A DNA stretch of 64,000 nt from Conus ventricosus (GCA_018398815.1 JAFLJL010014919.1:1-64000), one strand, 5' to 3'. Numbered from the stretch's first letter, positions 33,311-45,086 are shown. Translations and numbers: made by a program. The notes: a model not told the origin generated them from the letters alone.

Positions 33311-35401
33311 TGTCACGAGTTTGTTACGAGGCCTATGACGATGGCCCACCTGGGCTGGTGGAATTGTTCATTTGTTTATGTCGTCGTGTTGTTGTCGTAT
33401 ATCCGTCCCTTAATGTGGCTTGTGGTGTGGTTGCACCTTTGGTGTAGTTCAGCTCAGGTTAGGTTTACTTTCTCTCTCTCTCTCTAATTCCACTGCCCGT
33501 GCAATTCATCCTGCAGGTTCACGGGTGGCTGGTATCTTTTTCTTGTACTGGCTGTCTCTATCGGCCTCTCACCTGTCTTTCCACCTGCCGCACGTGCAAG
33601 GTTCCTCTTAGGCTTGAGGTATTCTCACCGTGACGTAGCGTGGCATGTTGGCCGCCATCGTTTAGGCAAGTTTTCTCTTCACTCGAGCGGAAGATGTCTT
33701 GGGAGCGCCTGCTCCGGTCCTGGTTCTTCACTTATCGTCGAAGGTACAGTCGGTACCTTCACTTCCTACAGTCGGCCTGTAGGAGAGAGACATCACTTCA
33801 TCTTTTTCCGCATCTGCGCTGCTGTCCTCTCGACTGGACAGAGGGCAGAGAGAGTCGTTTGACCCGCCTCTTTTGGGTCACCCACGGTAGCTGGTAAGCA
33901 TCAGTTTCGTGGTTCGTTTGTTGTTGTTTTTTTTGTTGTTGTTAGCCGGCTTATTCTTCTCTGTTGCGCAATTTTCTTTTGTTTTCAAATTGTAAAAAAA
34001 AATATCGTTTGAGACCTTTTTCTGGTTAATTCAATCTTTAACCTGGCCAGTCAAAATTATATCTTAAAAGTCTTTCTCCTTTTTATGCATTTGGTGATGC
34101 GGTAGTCGGCGGGGATGGGAGAGAACCTGGTGATTCAGGGTTGGTACTTGCTTGGTCTCGCTCGTCCGCCCCTGTCACAATTGCCGGGCTCACATTCTTC
34201 GGCCACCGTTGTTTGTGTGTGCAAGGGGAACGAGAGTTTTATGTTTGCGAGCGTGCGTACGCATGATTGGTCGTTTGGATGCGTGGTTGGAGAATTGTGT
34301 TTTTTTTTAAATGTTGTTATAAAATGTGTGGATAATTGTGCCATTGAGTTATTATTATTTGCAAATGTGGTGGCGGATGTAAAGCCATGGTTACTCTATT
34401 AGTTCAGTTCCTAAGGAAGGAAAATGTTAAATGTGAGTGAGAGAAAGATGAAGATAATTTATATTTGTTTTATAGCCTGTTAATTTAATGCAGGCTCTTA
34501 CCTGCTTCGTATGAGATGACTTTAACGAACATTTCCTGATTTGGTTGGTTTGCTGTGTTATGCTCGGGACTGTGTTGAGCTGGTGTTGTTGGTGTGTTTA
34601 GTAGACCTCCCCTCGCCATCATGCGAGTGGTTGTTAGGGTTTAACGGCATGGGTCAGACTGTACTGACTGCGGGGTTCAGTACCCGTCTTTCTACTTTCC
34701 TCCCAGTTACCTTCTCCCTCCTCCCGGAGACTTCACCCGGAGCACGCACTGTTGGGGCCACGCACTGGTTGGGACTGCCCACTGGTTGGTAACGCATGCT
34801 GGTTGGGACCCACGCACGGGTTGGTAACGCGCACTGGTTGGGGCCACGCACTGGTGGGGACCACGCACTGGTTGAGGCCACGTACTGGTGGAAAAGCCGT
34901 GGACTTGGCTGGACGGTCCCGATCCCCGTCTAGGACCTCCAGCAACAACGCCTTGTCCCCGGGACGCGCTCTCCACCGTCTGTTTGTGCGTGTCAAGGGT
35001 GTCGGCCTTGAACACTCTCTTCAAGAACCGAACGGTTTGGGGCACCCAGTGCGACAGGGTGTTCCCAGTAGACTTTGAAGAGGCAGGAGTGTGAGGCACT
35101 GCATGATAGGGAAAGGGGTGGGTGCTGGAATTATTATTATGATTATGATTGTGTAATGCCATGTATTGAGATGCTTGATTGTGATTGTGCATGTTGTGCG
35201 TGTTCGAATGCTTGATTGTGATTGTGCATGGTGCGTGCGTTGAAATATTTATTTGTGATTGCGTGTGTTGGTGTGAATAAATGGGGTGTTGTATCGTAAT
35301 CCTTCTGTGTGGTCTCTTGCGAGGCGTGTGAGGTCAGTCATTCCTTCACTCCCATCTAGACTGATCCTGTCAGGGCAGACCTCCAGGGGTCGGTCGTGAC
35401 A
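33311..35401 (+). repeat. 3' long terminal repeat
   Basis: 2091 bp, colinear with the 5' LTR from end to end. Differences that I could see are mostly one-base gains or losses, many at short runs (for example the GT-rich run near 33,930 against 28,215). It holds the TATAAAA (34,319-34,325), the short tandem block (34,740-34,892) and AATAAA (35,276-35,281). Such similarity implies recent insertion, within the limit set by sequencing error. Confidence 0.95.
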
Positions 35402-35406
35402 AGCAG
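35402..35406 (+). repeat. 3' target-site duplication AGCAG
   Basis: It matches 27,597-27,601. After it the host sequence continues GTACGAACGAAGAACCGAC, which aligns with the empty site in the right arm (CACGAACGGAAAACCGA when read in reverse complement from 60,341). Confidence 0.93.
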
Positions 35407-35455
35407 GTACGAACGAAGAACCGACTGATATAGCAACCCCAAAGCATGGATACCA

Positions 35456-35565
35456 CACACGCGCGGCGCGCGCGCGCACACGCACGCATGCATGAACGCA
35501 CGCACGCACGCACGCACACGCACACACACACCACACACACACACACAACACACACACACACACAA
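35456..35565. repeat. Alternating purine-pyrimidine tract, (GC)n then (CA)n
   Basis: CGCGCGGCGCGCGCGCGCAC is followed by (CACG)n and (CA)n. Alternating tracts of this kind favour Z-DNA. The right arm has the corresponding block at about 60,080-60,290, with GCGCGCGCACGCGTGCGC. Confidence 0.88.
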
Positions 35566-36150
35566 TGTCACAGCTAATGCATCTATTACCGCTTTTGTCC
35601 TGTTCGCTGTCTTCTACTAGTAGTACCATTACTAGCCCTGTCAAAGCCAGTTTCTACTAAGCTTTACCGTGACATGAATGATGCTAATCATACTGCTTCC
35701 GAAGCTGATAACAGCTTCTATTACCACCACTCCTGCTGCTTTGCTGCTGCTGCTGCTGCTGCTGCTGCTTGTGCAACTGCTGACATGACTATTTCATTGC
35801 TGCTGGTGATGCTGCTGCTGTTGCTACTACTACAAGTATGGCAGTACAAGCAACAGCGGTAGCAGCAGCGGCGGCGGTAGTGGTGGTAGAAATAGTTGTC
35901 GTTGGAGTGCCAGTTGTTGTTGATCTTGTAGCGGTAACAATAGTGGTAGAAGAAACAGTAGTAGTAACAGCTATAGTAGAAGTAGCAACAGTTGTAATAG
36001 TACTAGCAGCAGTAGTAGTAAAATTTTAGTAGTGGTAGTAGCAGAAGCAGCACTTGTAGTAGTGCAGCAGCAGCAGTAGTGGTAGTAGTAACAGTAGTAG
36101 CAGTAGCAGCAGCAGCAGTAGCAGTAGTAGCAGAACTAGCAGTAGCAGTT
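35566..36150. repeat. CTG/AGC/GTA trinucleotide-rich region
   Basis: 35,566-35,700 is unique and is matched in reverse complement at 59,930-60,070. 35,728-35,770 is (GCT)n, and 35,840-36,150 is a mosaic of GTA, GCA and GTT triplets. Ala/Val-rich frames here reflect the triplets. Confidence 0.82.
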
Positions 36151-36540
36151 GTAGCCTACTTCTAGTTTCTGTATGCTACAGCTGCTGTTATTGCTAGGCC
36201 CAGCCGTTACAGCACAAATTGCTACCATCCACAAACTGTCGCCGGCGACAATATGTACCTAGCCTGACTTCAAACATTGTTCGCCCTGCACATTTTGTGC
36301 CATAATCATTGTCACCATTGTTCCGTCAGTCTGTCCTGTTTGGGTTTTGAACACTATCTGAAGAAATGAGGGGGGAAAGCTTTCAAGCATGGTTAGTGCA
36401 CTATAGCTGATGGTTTTAGCCACCTACCACTGTCATATTTCGGTCGAAGGTGCACTTCAAACTATCGGAGGTGCCAGTTAGAAACAGAGGGCGAGGGGAC
36501 AGCTCATTTGTAGAGAGTGAGGTTCAAGGTTAGGTTACTG
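36151..36540. other. Unique anchor sequence in left arm
   Basis: It contains a near-palindrome GTCGCCGGCGAC at 36,238-36,249 and the words AATATGTACCTAGCC and TTCGCCCTGCACATTTTGT, all present in reverse complement at 59,050-59,410. No gene motif is seen. It is the best single-copy region for aligning the two arms. Confidence 0.65.
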
Positions 36541-36564
36541 CGGGCGGAAATTGAAACTAGCTTT

Positions 36565-36895
36565 AAAAAAAAACCAATTCTGTATCACCGAACGAAAGAG
36601 ACAAACAAATGTCGAGGCAAAACACGACGCGTTTCGACCTCTATGGTCTTCTTCAGACAAGACAAACAACATTGAAGACAAAGAAAACGAGGAACGAACA
36701 ATGACTTCTGTGCTCAAATTGGGCGCACAACGGATGTGGAACGAAAACGAGGCTCCCTTTGTTCGTTCTTTGTTTTCATTGTCTTCAATGTTGCTTGTCT
36801 TGTCTGTAGGAGACCAAAGAGGTCAAAACGTTCTGTATTTTGTCTTGTAATTTTTCTCTTTCCTTCGGCCTTACAGTATATTTTGTTTTCTTTTC
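36565..36895. mobile_element. Foldback element 2 (inverted repeat with CTGAAGAAGACC motif)
   Basis: Arms at about 36,565-36,700 and 36,760-36,895 are complementary over about 130 bases, sharing TTGTCTTCAATGTTG, CTTGTCTTGTCTG and a block reading CTGAAGAAGACCATAGAGG then TCGAAACG on the outward strand. The centre (36,701-36,759) is unique. A second copy is at 58,605-58,960 in the right arm, in reverse. The same motif type occurs in foldback 1 at 14.3 kb, although the rest differs. Confidence 0.75.
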
Positions 36896-37165
36896 AGGTC
36901 ATTTGTAGAGAGCTGTTCAAGAGTTCTTATGACTGAAGCTTAACTTCCACACGGTGCTAACACAGCAGACTGGACAATTCCACCTTACATATTGAAGTGT
37001 CATCATTAAAGTGATTCACTGTGGCATATTTAAAGGTCCCCATTCTTGCCTATTCTGCATTAAAAAACAACCTTTACGTAACTGTGAAAGATCAGCATTA
37101 TTTCATGGGAAACAATTCAATGGGTCTGGCCATGTTTACTCCTCTGTCTCTCCTTTCCCTCGCAT
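36896..37165. other. Unique sequence before the 37-bp minisatellite
   Basis: AT-rich and non-repetitive. Matched in reverse complement at 58,300-58,570 (shared CATGTTTA(A/C)TCCTCTGTCTC and ACACGGTGCTAAC). No gene is recognised. Confidence 0.6.
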
Positions 37166-37387
37166 GAATACACGTGACTGTCTTGGCGGAAACTGAAGAC
37201 ATGAATACACGTGACTGTCTTGGCGGAAACTGAAGACATGAATACACGTGACTGTCTTGGCGGAAACTGAAGACATGAATACACGTGACTGTCTTGGCGG
37301 AAACTGAAGACATGAATACACGTGACTGTCTTGGCGGAAACTGAAGACATGAATACACGTGACTGTCTTGGCGGAAACTGAAGACAT
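37166..37387 (+). repeat. 37-bp minisatellite, six identical units
   Basis: The unit consists of GAATACACGTGACTGTCTTG plus GCGGAAACTGAAGACAT, repeated exactly six times (starts 37,166, 37,203, 37,240, 37,277, 37,314, 37,351). Each holds an E-box-like palindrome CACGTG. Perfect identity shows that this part of the sequence is clean. The inverted copy at 56,770-58,300 has many more units. Confidence 0.98.
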
Positions 37388-37483
37388 TTTATTGAGGAAA
37401 CGTGACGGAGAAATCAGGAGATAATTATGGGTAATATCACATCTAGATAAAATCAGGCCTTTTTGCAACACCACGGAGTGAAT

Positions 37484-37485
<2 letters not shown>

Positions 37486-37545
<60 letters not shown>

Positions 37546-37566
37546 TGCGTGTGCGTTTGTGTGTGT

Positions 37567-37626
<60 letters not shown>

Positions 37627-37705
37627 GGCTTTCATGTATATTTACGCCTTTGAACGCGCACGCGCACGCTTGTGTGTGTATGTGTGTGTGTGTGTGTGTG
37701 TGGTG

Positions 37706-37760
<55 letters not shown>
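37486..37760. repeat. (GT)n microsatellite
   Basis: Two long GT tracts (37,486-37,622 and 37,672-37,758) with a short unique insert carrying GCACGCGCACG. The right-arm equivalent (56,375-56,700) is a heavily interrupted CA tract. Confidence 0.95.
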
Positions 37761-38045
37761 GGATTAAGGGAGGAGAGGGGAGGGGTAAGAGAGCATGTAA
37801 AGCACAATGGAGAGATAATCGTACCTTACACATTACGAGTGCTTCCCCCAGTTTCATCACGCCGCCCCCACCCCCCAGCCCCCGCCCTCCACCCCCCCCC
37901 CCCCCCCTTCCATCCAAACAGTCCCATCCACCATCCTCGCCAAAAGGTACACAGTCTCCGCCTCCTTTCTTTCCCCCAACCCGAAACCCTATCTCATCAG
38001 AAGGATCCCAGACATTCTAGGAGGTACACGATTACAAGCGGGTCT
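37761..38045. other. Unique sequence between GT tract and 52-bp array
   Basis: Includes a C-rich run at 37,891-37,909 and words (CCGCCTCCTTTCTTTCCCCC, ACCCTATCTCATCAGAAGGAT) that recur in reverse complement at 56,090-56,240. No gene is recognised. Confidence 0.6.
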
Positions 38046-39052
38046 AGGTTTGGAAGTAGATGACAGACTCTTCTCTGTCCTGATGCCACCAGGACAACTC
38101 TGGAAGTAGACGGCAGACTATTCTCTGCCTAATACCACCAGGAGGACAGCTCTGGCAGTAGACGGACGACTATTCTCTGCCTAATACCACCAGGAGGACA
38201 GCTTTGGAAGTAGACGGCAGACTATTCTCTGCCTAATACAACCAGGAGGACAGCTTTGGAAGTAGACGGCAGACTATTCTCTGCCTAATACCACCAGGAG
38301 GACAGCTCTGGAAGTAGACGGCAGACTATTCTCTGCCTAATACAACCAGGAGGACAGCTTTGGAAGTAGACGGCAGACTATTCTCTGCCTAATGCCACCA
38401 GGAGGACAGCTCTGGAAGTAGATGACAGACTATTCTCTGCACTAATGCCACCAGGACAGCTCTGGAAGTAGACGGCAGACTATTCTCTGCACTAATGCCA
38501 CCAGGAGGACAGCTCTGGAAGTAGACGGCAGACTATTCTCTGCCTAATGCCACCAGGAGGACAGCTCTGGAAGTACACGGCAGACTATTCTCTGCCTAAT
38601 GCCACCAGGAGGACAGCTCTGGAAGTAGACGGCAGACTATTCTCTACCTAATGCCACCAGGAGGACAGCTCTGGAAGTAGACGGCAGACTATTCTCTGCC
38701 TAATGCCACCAGGAGGACAGCTCTGGAAGTAGACGGCAGACTATTCTCTGCCTAATGCCACCAGGACAGCTCTGGAAGTAGACGGCAGACTATTCTCTGC
38801 CTAATACCACCAGGAGGACAGCTCTGGAAGTAGACGGCAGACTATTCTCTGCCTAATGCCACCAGGACAGCTCTGAAGTAGACGGCAGACTATTCTCCCG
38901 CCCTAATGCCCCAGAGAGGACAGCTCTGGAAGTAGACGGCAGACTATTCTCTGCCCTAATGCCACCAGGAGGACAGCTCTGGAAGTAGACGGCAGACTAT
39001 TCTCTTGCACAGGACAGCTCTGGAAGTAGACGGCAACTATTCTGCCTAGGAC
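38046..39052 (+). repeat. 52-bp minisatellite, about 19 units, cut by the gap
   Basis: Unit blocks are GCTCTGGAAGTAGACGGCAG, ACTATTCTCTGCCTAATGCC and ACCAGGAGGACA; the period is 52 bp, and variants of 49 bp lack one AGG. Early units alternate AATACC and AATGCC. The last unit before the N run is ragged. Inverted copies are at 53,640-56,040. Confidence 0.97.
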
Positions 39053-40052
39053 NNNNNNNNNNNNNNNNNNNNNNNNNNNNNNNNNNNNNNNNNNNNNNNN
39101 NNNNNNNNNNNNNNNNNNNNNNNNNNNNNNNNNNNNNNNNNNNNNNNNNNNNNNNNNNNNNNNNNNNNNNNNNNNNNNNNNNNNNNNNNNNNNNNNNNNN
39201 NNNNNNNNNNNNNNNNNNNNNNNNNNNNNNNNNNNNNNNNNNNNNNNNNNNNNNNNNNNNNNNNNNNNNNNNNNNNNNNNNNNNNNNNNNNNNNNNNNNN
39301 NNNNNNNNNNNNNNNNNNNNNNNNNNNNNNNNNNNNNNNNNNNNNNNNNNNNNNNNNNNNNNNNNNNNNNNNNNNNNNNNNNNNNNNNNNNNNNNNNNNN
39401 NNNNNNNNNNNNNNNNNNNNNNNNNNNNNNNNNNNNNNNNNNNNNNNNNNNNNNNNNNNNNNNNNNNNNNNNNNNNNNNNNNNNNNNNNNNNNNNNNNNN
39501 NNNNNNNNNNNNNNNNNNNNNNNNNNNNNNNNNNNNNNNNNNNNNNNNNNNNNNNNNNNNNNNNNNNNNNNNNNNNNNNNNNNNNNNNNNNNNNNNNNNN
39601 NNNNNNNNNNNNNNNNNNNNNNNNNNNNNNNNNNNNNNNNNNNNNNNNNNNNNNNNNNNNNNNNNNNNNNNNNNNNNNNNNNNNNNNNNNNNNNNNNNNN
39701 NNNNNNNNNNNNNNNNNNNNNNNNNNNNNNNNNNNNNNNNNNNNNNNNNNNNNNNNNNNNNNNNNNNNNNNNNNNNNNNNNNNNNNNNNNNNNNNNNNNN
39801 NNNNNNNNNNNNNNNNNNNNNNNNNNNNNNNNNNNNNNNNNNNNNNNNNNNNNNNNNNNNNNNNNNNNNNNNNNNNNNNNNNNNNNNNNNNNNNNNNNNN
39901 NNNNNNNNNNNNNNNNNNNNNNNNNNNNNNNNNNNNNNNNNNNNNNNNNNNNNNNNNNNNNNNNNNNNNNNNNNNNNNNNNNNNNNNNNNNNNNNNNNNN
40001 NNNNNNNNNNNNNNNNNNNNNNNNNNNNNNNNNNNNNNNNNNNNNNNNNNNN
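39053..40052. other. Assembly gap of exactly 1000 N
   Basis: A round number indicates a fixed-size scaffold gap, not a measured distance. The contig to the left ends inside the 52-bp minisatellite. The contig to the right starts with the first copy of the 3.66-kb repeat. Confidence 0.99.
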
Positions 40053-40522
40053 GCGACGCCAATACCTCCAATCAAAAACCCCCCCCCCCCTCCCACCCTA
40101 CCCCCTCCCACCACCCACTCCTTCCCCACCCTACCCCTGCCTGTCGAATTAGGCTGAGAACCTTTTAACGCGCTTGTCGTCAGAAATGAGACGACTGGTT
40201 GATGGGAAACGGGGACACAGGAGACAAGGGAGAAAACTTTGGAGGGAGGAGGAGGGAGAGTAGAAAGGTACAGACGAGAAGCAGAGGAATCAGAATGTGT
40301 GGTGGGGGGTGGGGGGTGGGGGTGAAGCATGTAGAAATGAAATGGGGACCGGCATACAGCAGGCGAAGAATGCACAAGTTGTTTACTGATCCCTGTTTTA
40401 CCTCTTCCAACAGCACATGGACACGATACAGGGCTGTTCAGGTTTGTTTTATACACACTGAAGTGAAAGCCACTGTGAGAAGATTGGTGTAAAAGTGTTG
40501 TGTTACAATGGTGATCTTTTGG

Positions 40523-40604
<82 letters not shown>

Positions 40605-40675
40605 ACTGTCTCTCTGCCTGTCTGGCTGTCCATCTGCCTCCCCATTCCTCCTGTGTGTGTGTGTGTGTGTGTGAC

Positions 40676-42535
40676 GTTTTTAATAAGACCCCATTCATAA
40701 ATGATGGTTGAGTGCTCAGGCAAGAACGATAGACCGTAGTAGGAAAGTCAAGCTTTCGTCCACACCCTTCACTTTCTTTCCACAGATGTAATCAAGAGGT
40801 TTGATCTTTGATTCAACAACTGAATTTAATTAAGTATGAACAAAGATGATGATGATTGCGGTGAATATGTCGTATGGTTGCTTTGTATGTTGATGTCCGT
40901 TTGTTGCCTATGAAATGAGTTACATATAAAAGAAATAAATCATGCACATACACCAATAACGACAAAGTCTCTGTCCTTCTTCCCTTCACTTCTTGCAGTA
41001 GCACGAATATAGACTGTCTGCTCGTGCCACAAAAATATCTTCCGGAGGATACACACAAAAGAAATGTAGTCATGCACAAGATGATATTTAATATGTAAGA
41101 AAAAAATGTCTGAGTGTGTTATGGCGTGCTTGGATATGGAGGGATGTGTTTATGTGATTGTCACTCAGCTTCACGGAATTGTGTAGCGTTCCGGAGTTCC
41201 GCTGACGTTCACAGTTCTCTTCCAGATCTCGGTAAGGTCGACACACCAGCACGTTCCTCCCGACGAAGGATGTAGCGGGATAAAGACGTGTGCCGAAGGT
41301 GAAGATGAAGAGGAGTGGTGTAAAACAGGAGTAGGAATAAACGGGTGTAAGATGAAACCAGACCTGCAAGATAACAATTGTCTTAGATCTTGCACTATGG
41401 TGGCACATCACTATTCCATCCATCACACGTTCTAAACACACTTTACAATTGCACTAGCTTGCTCTATCATTTACAATTGATTTCCTTCAAAAATCGCTTT
41501 ACGATGAAGCTCATCAACAAAGAAGGAAAAATGTATACGAATATTCCAATCTGCCTTGACTGAGTTATTCGCCAAGGCTTAGTGCTTGATGAATTACAAT
41601 TATATTTAATCCTTGAATGGATTAAATCAAATGGCGTTAATCTTCATATTATACAGATCACTTAGATCACGAAAATGCTTCGTTCATAACTTGAACTCGT
41701 TTACGATTCTTTAAATAATAAATCTGCATTCACACAATATCACATCTTCTAAATATGGTTGCATACAACGGTGAGCTGAAATAGAATTTACATAATATGG
41801 ATTAGTACATGGCAACACGATATGATGAGAGCAAACAGATGAAGATGACAGCTCTACGATCAATCATACGTGTTGACCGGTAAAACCTGAAATATTTAAT
41901 TCAGAGCATATTAAAATGATCGCGCGCACAAAATATTATTGAACTGGTAAATGTGCCTTAATGCGATTATGTTGAAATAGATTTTGTTGCTCTATACGAA
42001 AAAAAATGATTTAGACCTATTTACCTCAACGCAGCCTTAGTGCCCACAGTTTTCGACTCGCCCACGGAACGATGAGACTCGTTCAGACTCTCCCGAAAAA
42101 GTTGCGGGTGCTGTCGAATGCTCTGTGGTGCCCTTCAGTCCGGCCTAGACTGATGTCTTCAAAAGGTTACTTGCTCTTCAGATAATTAGACCTTTTCTAC
42201 GGAGCCAATTCCACGACCTCCGGGCTGATCAAAGATGGCAGGATTCAACGGCCACTATCTACCGCACATGCGCGGACAGAGACACTACTGACACTTGGAC
42301 AGTCGCGATTGGTCAGTACGACGGTTTTCGATGCCCTACAATTGTAAATCATTTTATTATTAATACAAATGCAAGTCTGCATGACGCTTGAAATTATAAA
42401 CGTACTGCCGTAAAGCAAAAACTAACAATTAGTTTTGTCGTTTGGACATAGAAATATTAATCCAGCGCAGAGCGAATAGACGTCATGTATCGATTGCGTC
42501 ATTTTCTTAATGAAAATGAACCGAGCTTATGAATG
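40676..42535. other. Copy-1-specific unique block, possible host gene 5' region
   Basis: Clean, AT-rich, non-repetitive sequence with no counterpart in copies 2 and 3. Short frames on the minus strand (41,088-41,441; 41,171-41,395; 40,813-41,079) show no domain that I recognise. The right part (42,020-42,330) has promoter-like features described separately. No terminal repeats or duplicated target were found at its borders, so it could equally be ancestral sequence lost from the other copies. Confidence 0.5.
42195..42320 (-). promoter_or_regulatory. Candidate promoter (CCAAT, NRF-1-like, YY1-like sites)
   Basis: ATTGG at 42,308-42,312 (CCAAT on the minus strand), an NRF-1-like CGCACATGCGCG at 42,263-42,274 and a YY1-like AAAGATGGCA at 42,231-42,240 lie in a GC-richer island within AT-rich DNA. 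About 200 bases further on the minus strand there is a good splice donor, GAG/GTAAAT, with the exon edge at 42,025. An acceptor ATTTCAG/GT, exon edge 41,886, would close a 138-base intron. Known family behaviour: NRF-1, YY1 and CCAAT sites group at housekeeping promoters. Direction and transcription are inferred; no protein was found. Confidence 0.32.
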
Positions 42536-42540
42536 AATGT

Positions 42541-42542
42541 CA

Positions 42543-42602
<60 letters not shown>

Positions 42603-42741
42603 CTGTGTCTGTGTCTTTGTCTGTGTGCATTGGTGTGTATGCATACTGTACATGTGTGCGTTGTGTGTATGCGTGCATGCATGTGTGCGTGCATGCATGT
42701 GTCCTTGCATGTGCGTGCGTCTGTGCGTGCGTACGTGCGTG

Positions 42742-42775
<34 letters not shown>
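42541..42775. repeat. (GT)n microsatellite with GTGC variants
   Basis: Pure GT to 42,601, then GTCT, GCAT and GTGC variants, then pure GT again at 42,742-42,772. Confidence 0.95.
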
Positions 42776-42777
<2 letters not shown>

Positions 42778-43238
42778 GTATAAGGTTCTATTTTTTTTTA
42801 TATCCATTCTACCTCGTACGTCTTCCGAACAGATACATACTTGAACTGTTCAGACTTTCACCCATGGAACTGAGGGTCATAAACTTGGCTCACTCATCTG
42901 GTGCGAATTTTACGGCTTGAAAGCTCTCTTCATCCCCTCAGCAGTAAGCAGCTACTTGATTGATGTCAGGGAAGGTGAAGCTGGTTGAAGAAGAGACCTG
43001 GGCCTCACCTTGTACATTTCCACGCCCTATACACAATATGCTTTAACTTCTCACTCTATTGTTGTCAGCACGCCCTGGGAGTTTGATAACGTTCCCCTTT
43101 GTATCTGCTTTGAATATTGTTTTGATTGTTTCTGTGATTTCTCTGCCCATCATTCAATCTTTTTTCTCGTTGTATAAGATTTGGTGCTTTCTCTCTGCAA
43201 TTTGTTTTCAATGTGCGTACGTGCTCTTTCCTCCTCCA

Positions 43239-43239
<1 letters not shown>

Positions 43240-43331
<92 letters not shown>

Positions 43332-43420
43332 CCTCCTCCTCCTCCTCTTCTTCTTCTTCTTCTTCTTCTTCTTCTTCTTCTTCTTCTTCTTCTTCTTCTT
43401 CTCCTTCTCCTTCTTCCTGT
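43240..43420. repeat. (CT)n followed by (TTC)n
   Basis: An uninterrupted (CT) run of over 80 bases, CTGCCTCCTCCTCCTCCTC, then a (TTC) run of over 50 bases. This pyrimidine tract reaches 43,420 and precedes a T-run and CAG at 43,515. Confidence 0.96.
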
Positions 43421-43516
43421 TTCTTTCTTACTCCATCCATCTTTCTTCACTTTTCTTTTCTTTTCTTAGTAACCTATGAAAAATATATTGAACGTAGCTT
43501 TTTCTTTTTTTTTCAG

Positions 43517-44098
<582 letters not shown>

Positions 44099-45086
44099 TT
44101 CATTCTCCATGCACAGCTCAGGGTCTGGGGCTTGGGAGTCAACCAGCTTCTCCTCAACCCCACCCCCATCCCCCCTACGAGCCTTACAGTGATCAGAATC
44201 ACTTAGTCCTAACAATTTCGCATTGGATTGTGTTAGAACTAGGAGGAGTGAAGGGGGGCGGGGGGGGGGGGGGGGGGGGTAGAAAAGAGTGGGGAGGGGT
44301 GGGGGGTAGAGAAGCGTGGGGTAGGGAATTGCAAAGAGCAGGTGCAGAGGGGACAGGACGGGGGAGGGGGGGGGGGGACAGGGCAGAGGGAGGGAGGTTA
44401 GAATGGCGTGTGGCAGGACAATGATGGACGTGCTGTTGGACTGATTGTTGAGACTGCTGGTTGACGCTGTGGCTGACACACTTTACTGGGTGAAACTCTC
44501 TTAGAGCTAAGCAAAAAGGAGGTGAAAAAAGAGGAGAAGGAGAATGAGAAACTGGGGATGAAAGAGAAAGAGGGATGAAGGAGGAGGATAAGGAGGAGGA
44601 ACGAGAAGGAAAAAAGAGGAGAATGGATAGGAGAAGTTGAAGGAAGCAGAGGATGAGGGGACGGAAGAAGAGGGAAAGGAGAATGAGAAAGAGGAGGAAG
44701 AGGAAAATTAGAAAGAGGAGGAGGAGGAGGAGGAGATAGAGGAGGAGGAGGAGGAGGAGAAGGAGGGTGAGAAGAAAGAGGAGGAGAAGGAGATAGTGAA
44801 AGAGGAAGGGCCTAGGGAGGAGGATGAAAAAGAAGAGAGGGAAAAGAAGGAGGAGGAAGAAAAATGGTGAGAAGGAATTGACAGGATTAAAAAAAAAAAA
44901 AAAAAGAACGGGTAGGGGATGGGGAATGGCTGAAGCTAGTGGGAAAAGGGAGAAGAAAGAACTGAATGAAGGAGTAGAAAGAAGAAAGGAAGAAAAAGAA
45001 AGAAAGAGAAAGAACAGAGCGAAAATTCTCCCACACAGCACAGAGTGAACCCCACAGATGTGGTGCAAACTATGCTAATACATTCC
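44099..45086. other. G-rich and GA-rich part of copy 1
   Basis: 44,254-44,280 and 44,360-44,380 are G-runs (possible G-quadruplexes). 44,510-45,040 is AG-rich with GGA and GAA triplets and an A-run at 44,888-44,905. Leu/Phe/Ser-rich frames on the minus strand reflect this composition. No gene is seen. Confidence 0.7.

Larger units (their letters stand above)
27602..35401 (+). mobile_element. Ty3/Gypsy-type LTR retrotransposon, internally deleted, likely Gmr1-like pol order
   Basis: A 7.8-kb element with 2.09-kb direct LTRs that both begin TGTCACGA and end TCGTGACA, AGCAG duplications outside, a primer-binding site 4 bases after the 5' LTR and a purine tract just before the 3' LTR. The internal part is only 3.6 kb. 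In order it has a gag-like region with coiled coil, capsid-like region and CCHC knuckle; a DSGAS aspartic protease; an integrase zinc-binding domain and the first part of the integrase core; then the last part of RNase H. Integrase before RNase H is not the usual Ty3 order, but is the order known for Gmr1-like elements. Reverse transcriptase is absent. The LTRs differ almost only by single-base indels, so the insertion looks young. The right inverted arm has the empty site. Confidence 0.9.

Noticed and set aside
33020..33487. Envelope-like frame downstream of pol in the LTR element
   Set aside because: It has one hydrophobic stretch but crosses the purine tract into the LTR and lacks any signal peptide, cleavage site or cysteine pattern.
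37166..37387. Hammerhead ribozyme in the 37-bp unit (GAAA next to CTGAAGA)
   Set aside because: The two boxes directly abut across the unit border, so no stem III can form, and the stretch between CTGAAGA and GAAA does not give a closed stem II.
37482..38063. Cys/Val-rich frames in GT microsatellites (also at 42.5, 46.0, 46.7 and 50.3 kb)
   Set aside because: Pure translations of GTGTGT; no independent evidence for coding.
38903..40723. Minus-strand open frame of 606 codons
   Set aside because: It runs through the 1000-N gap. The real parts are a (CT)n translation and the 52-bp minisatellite.
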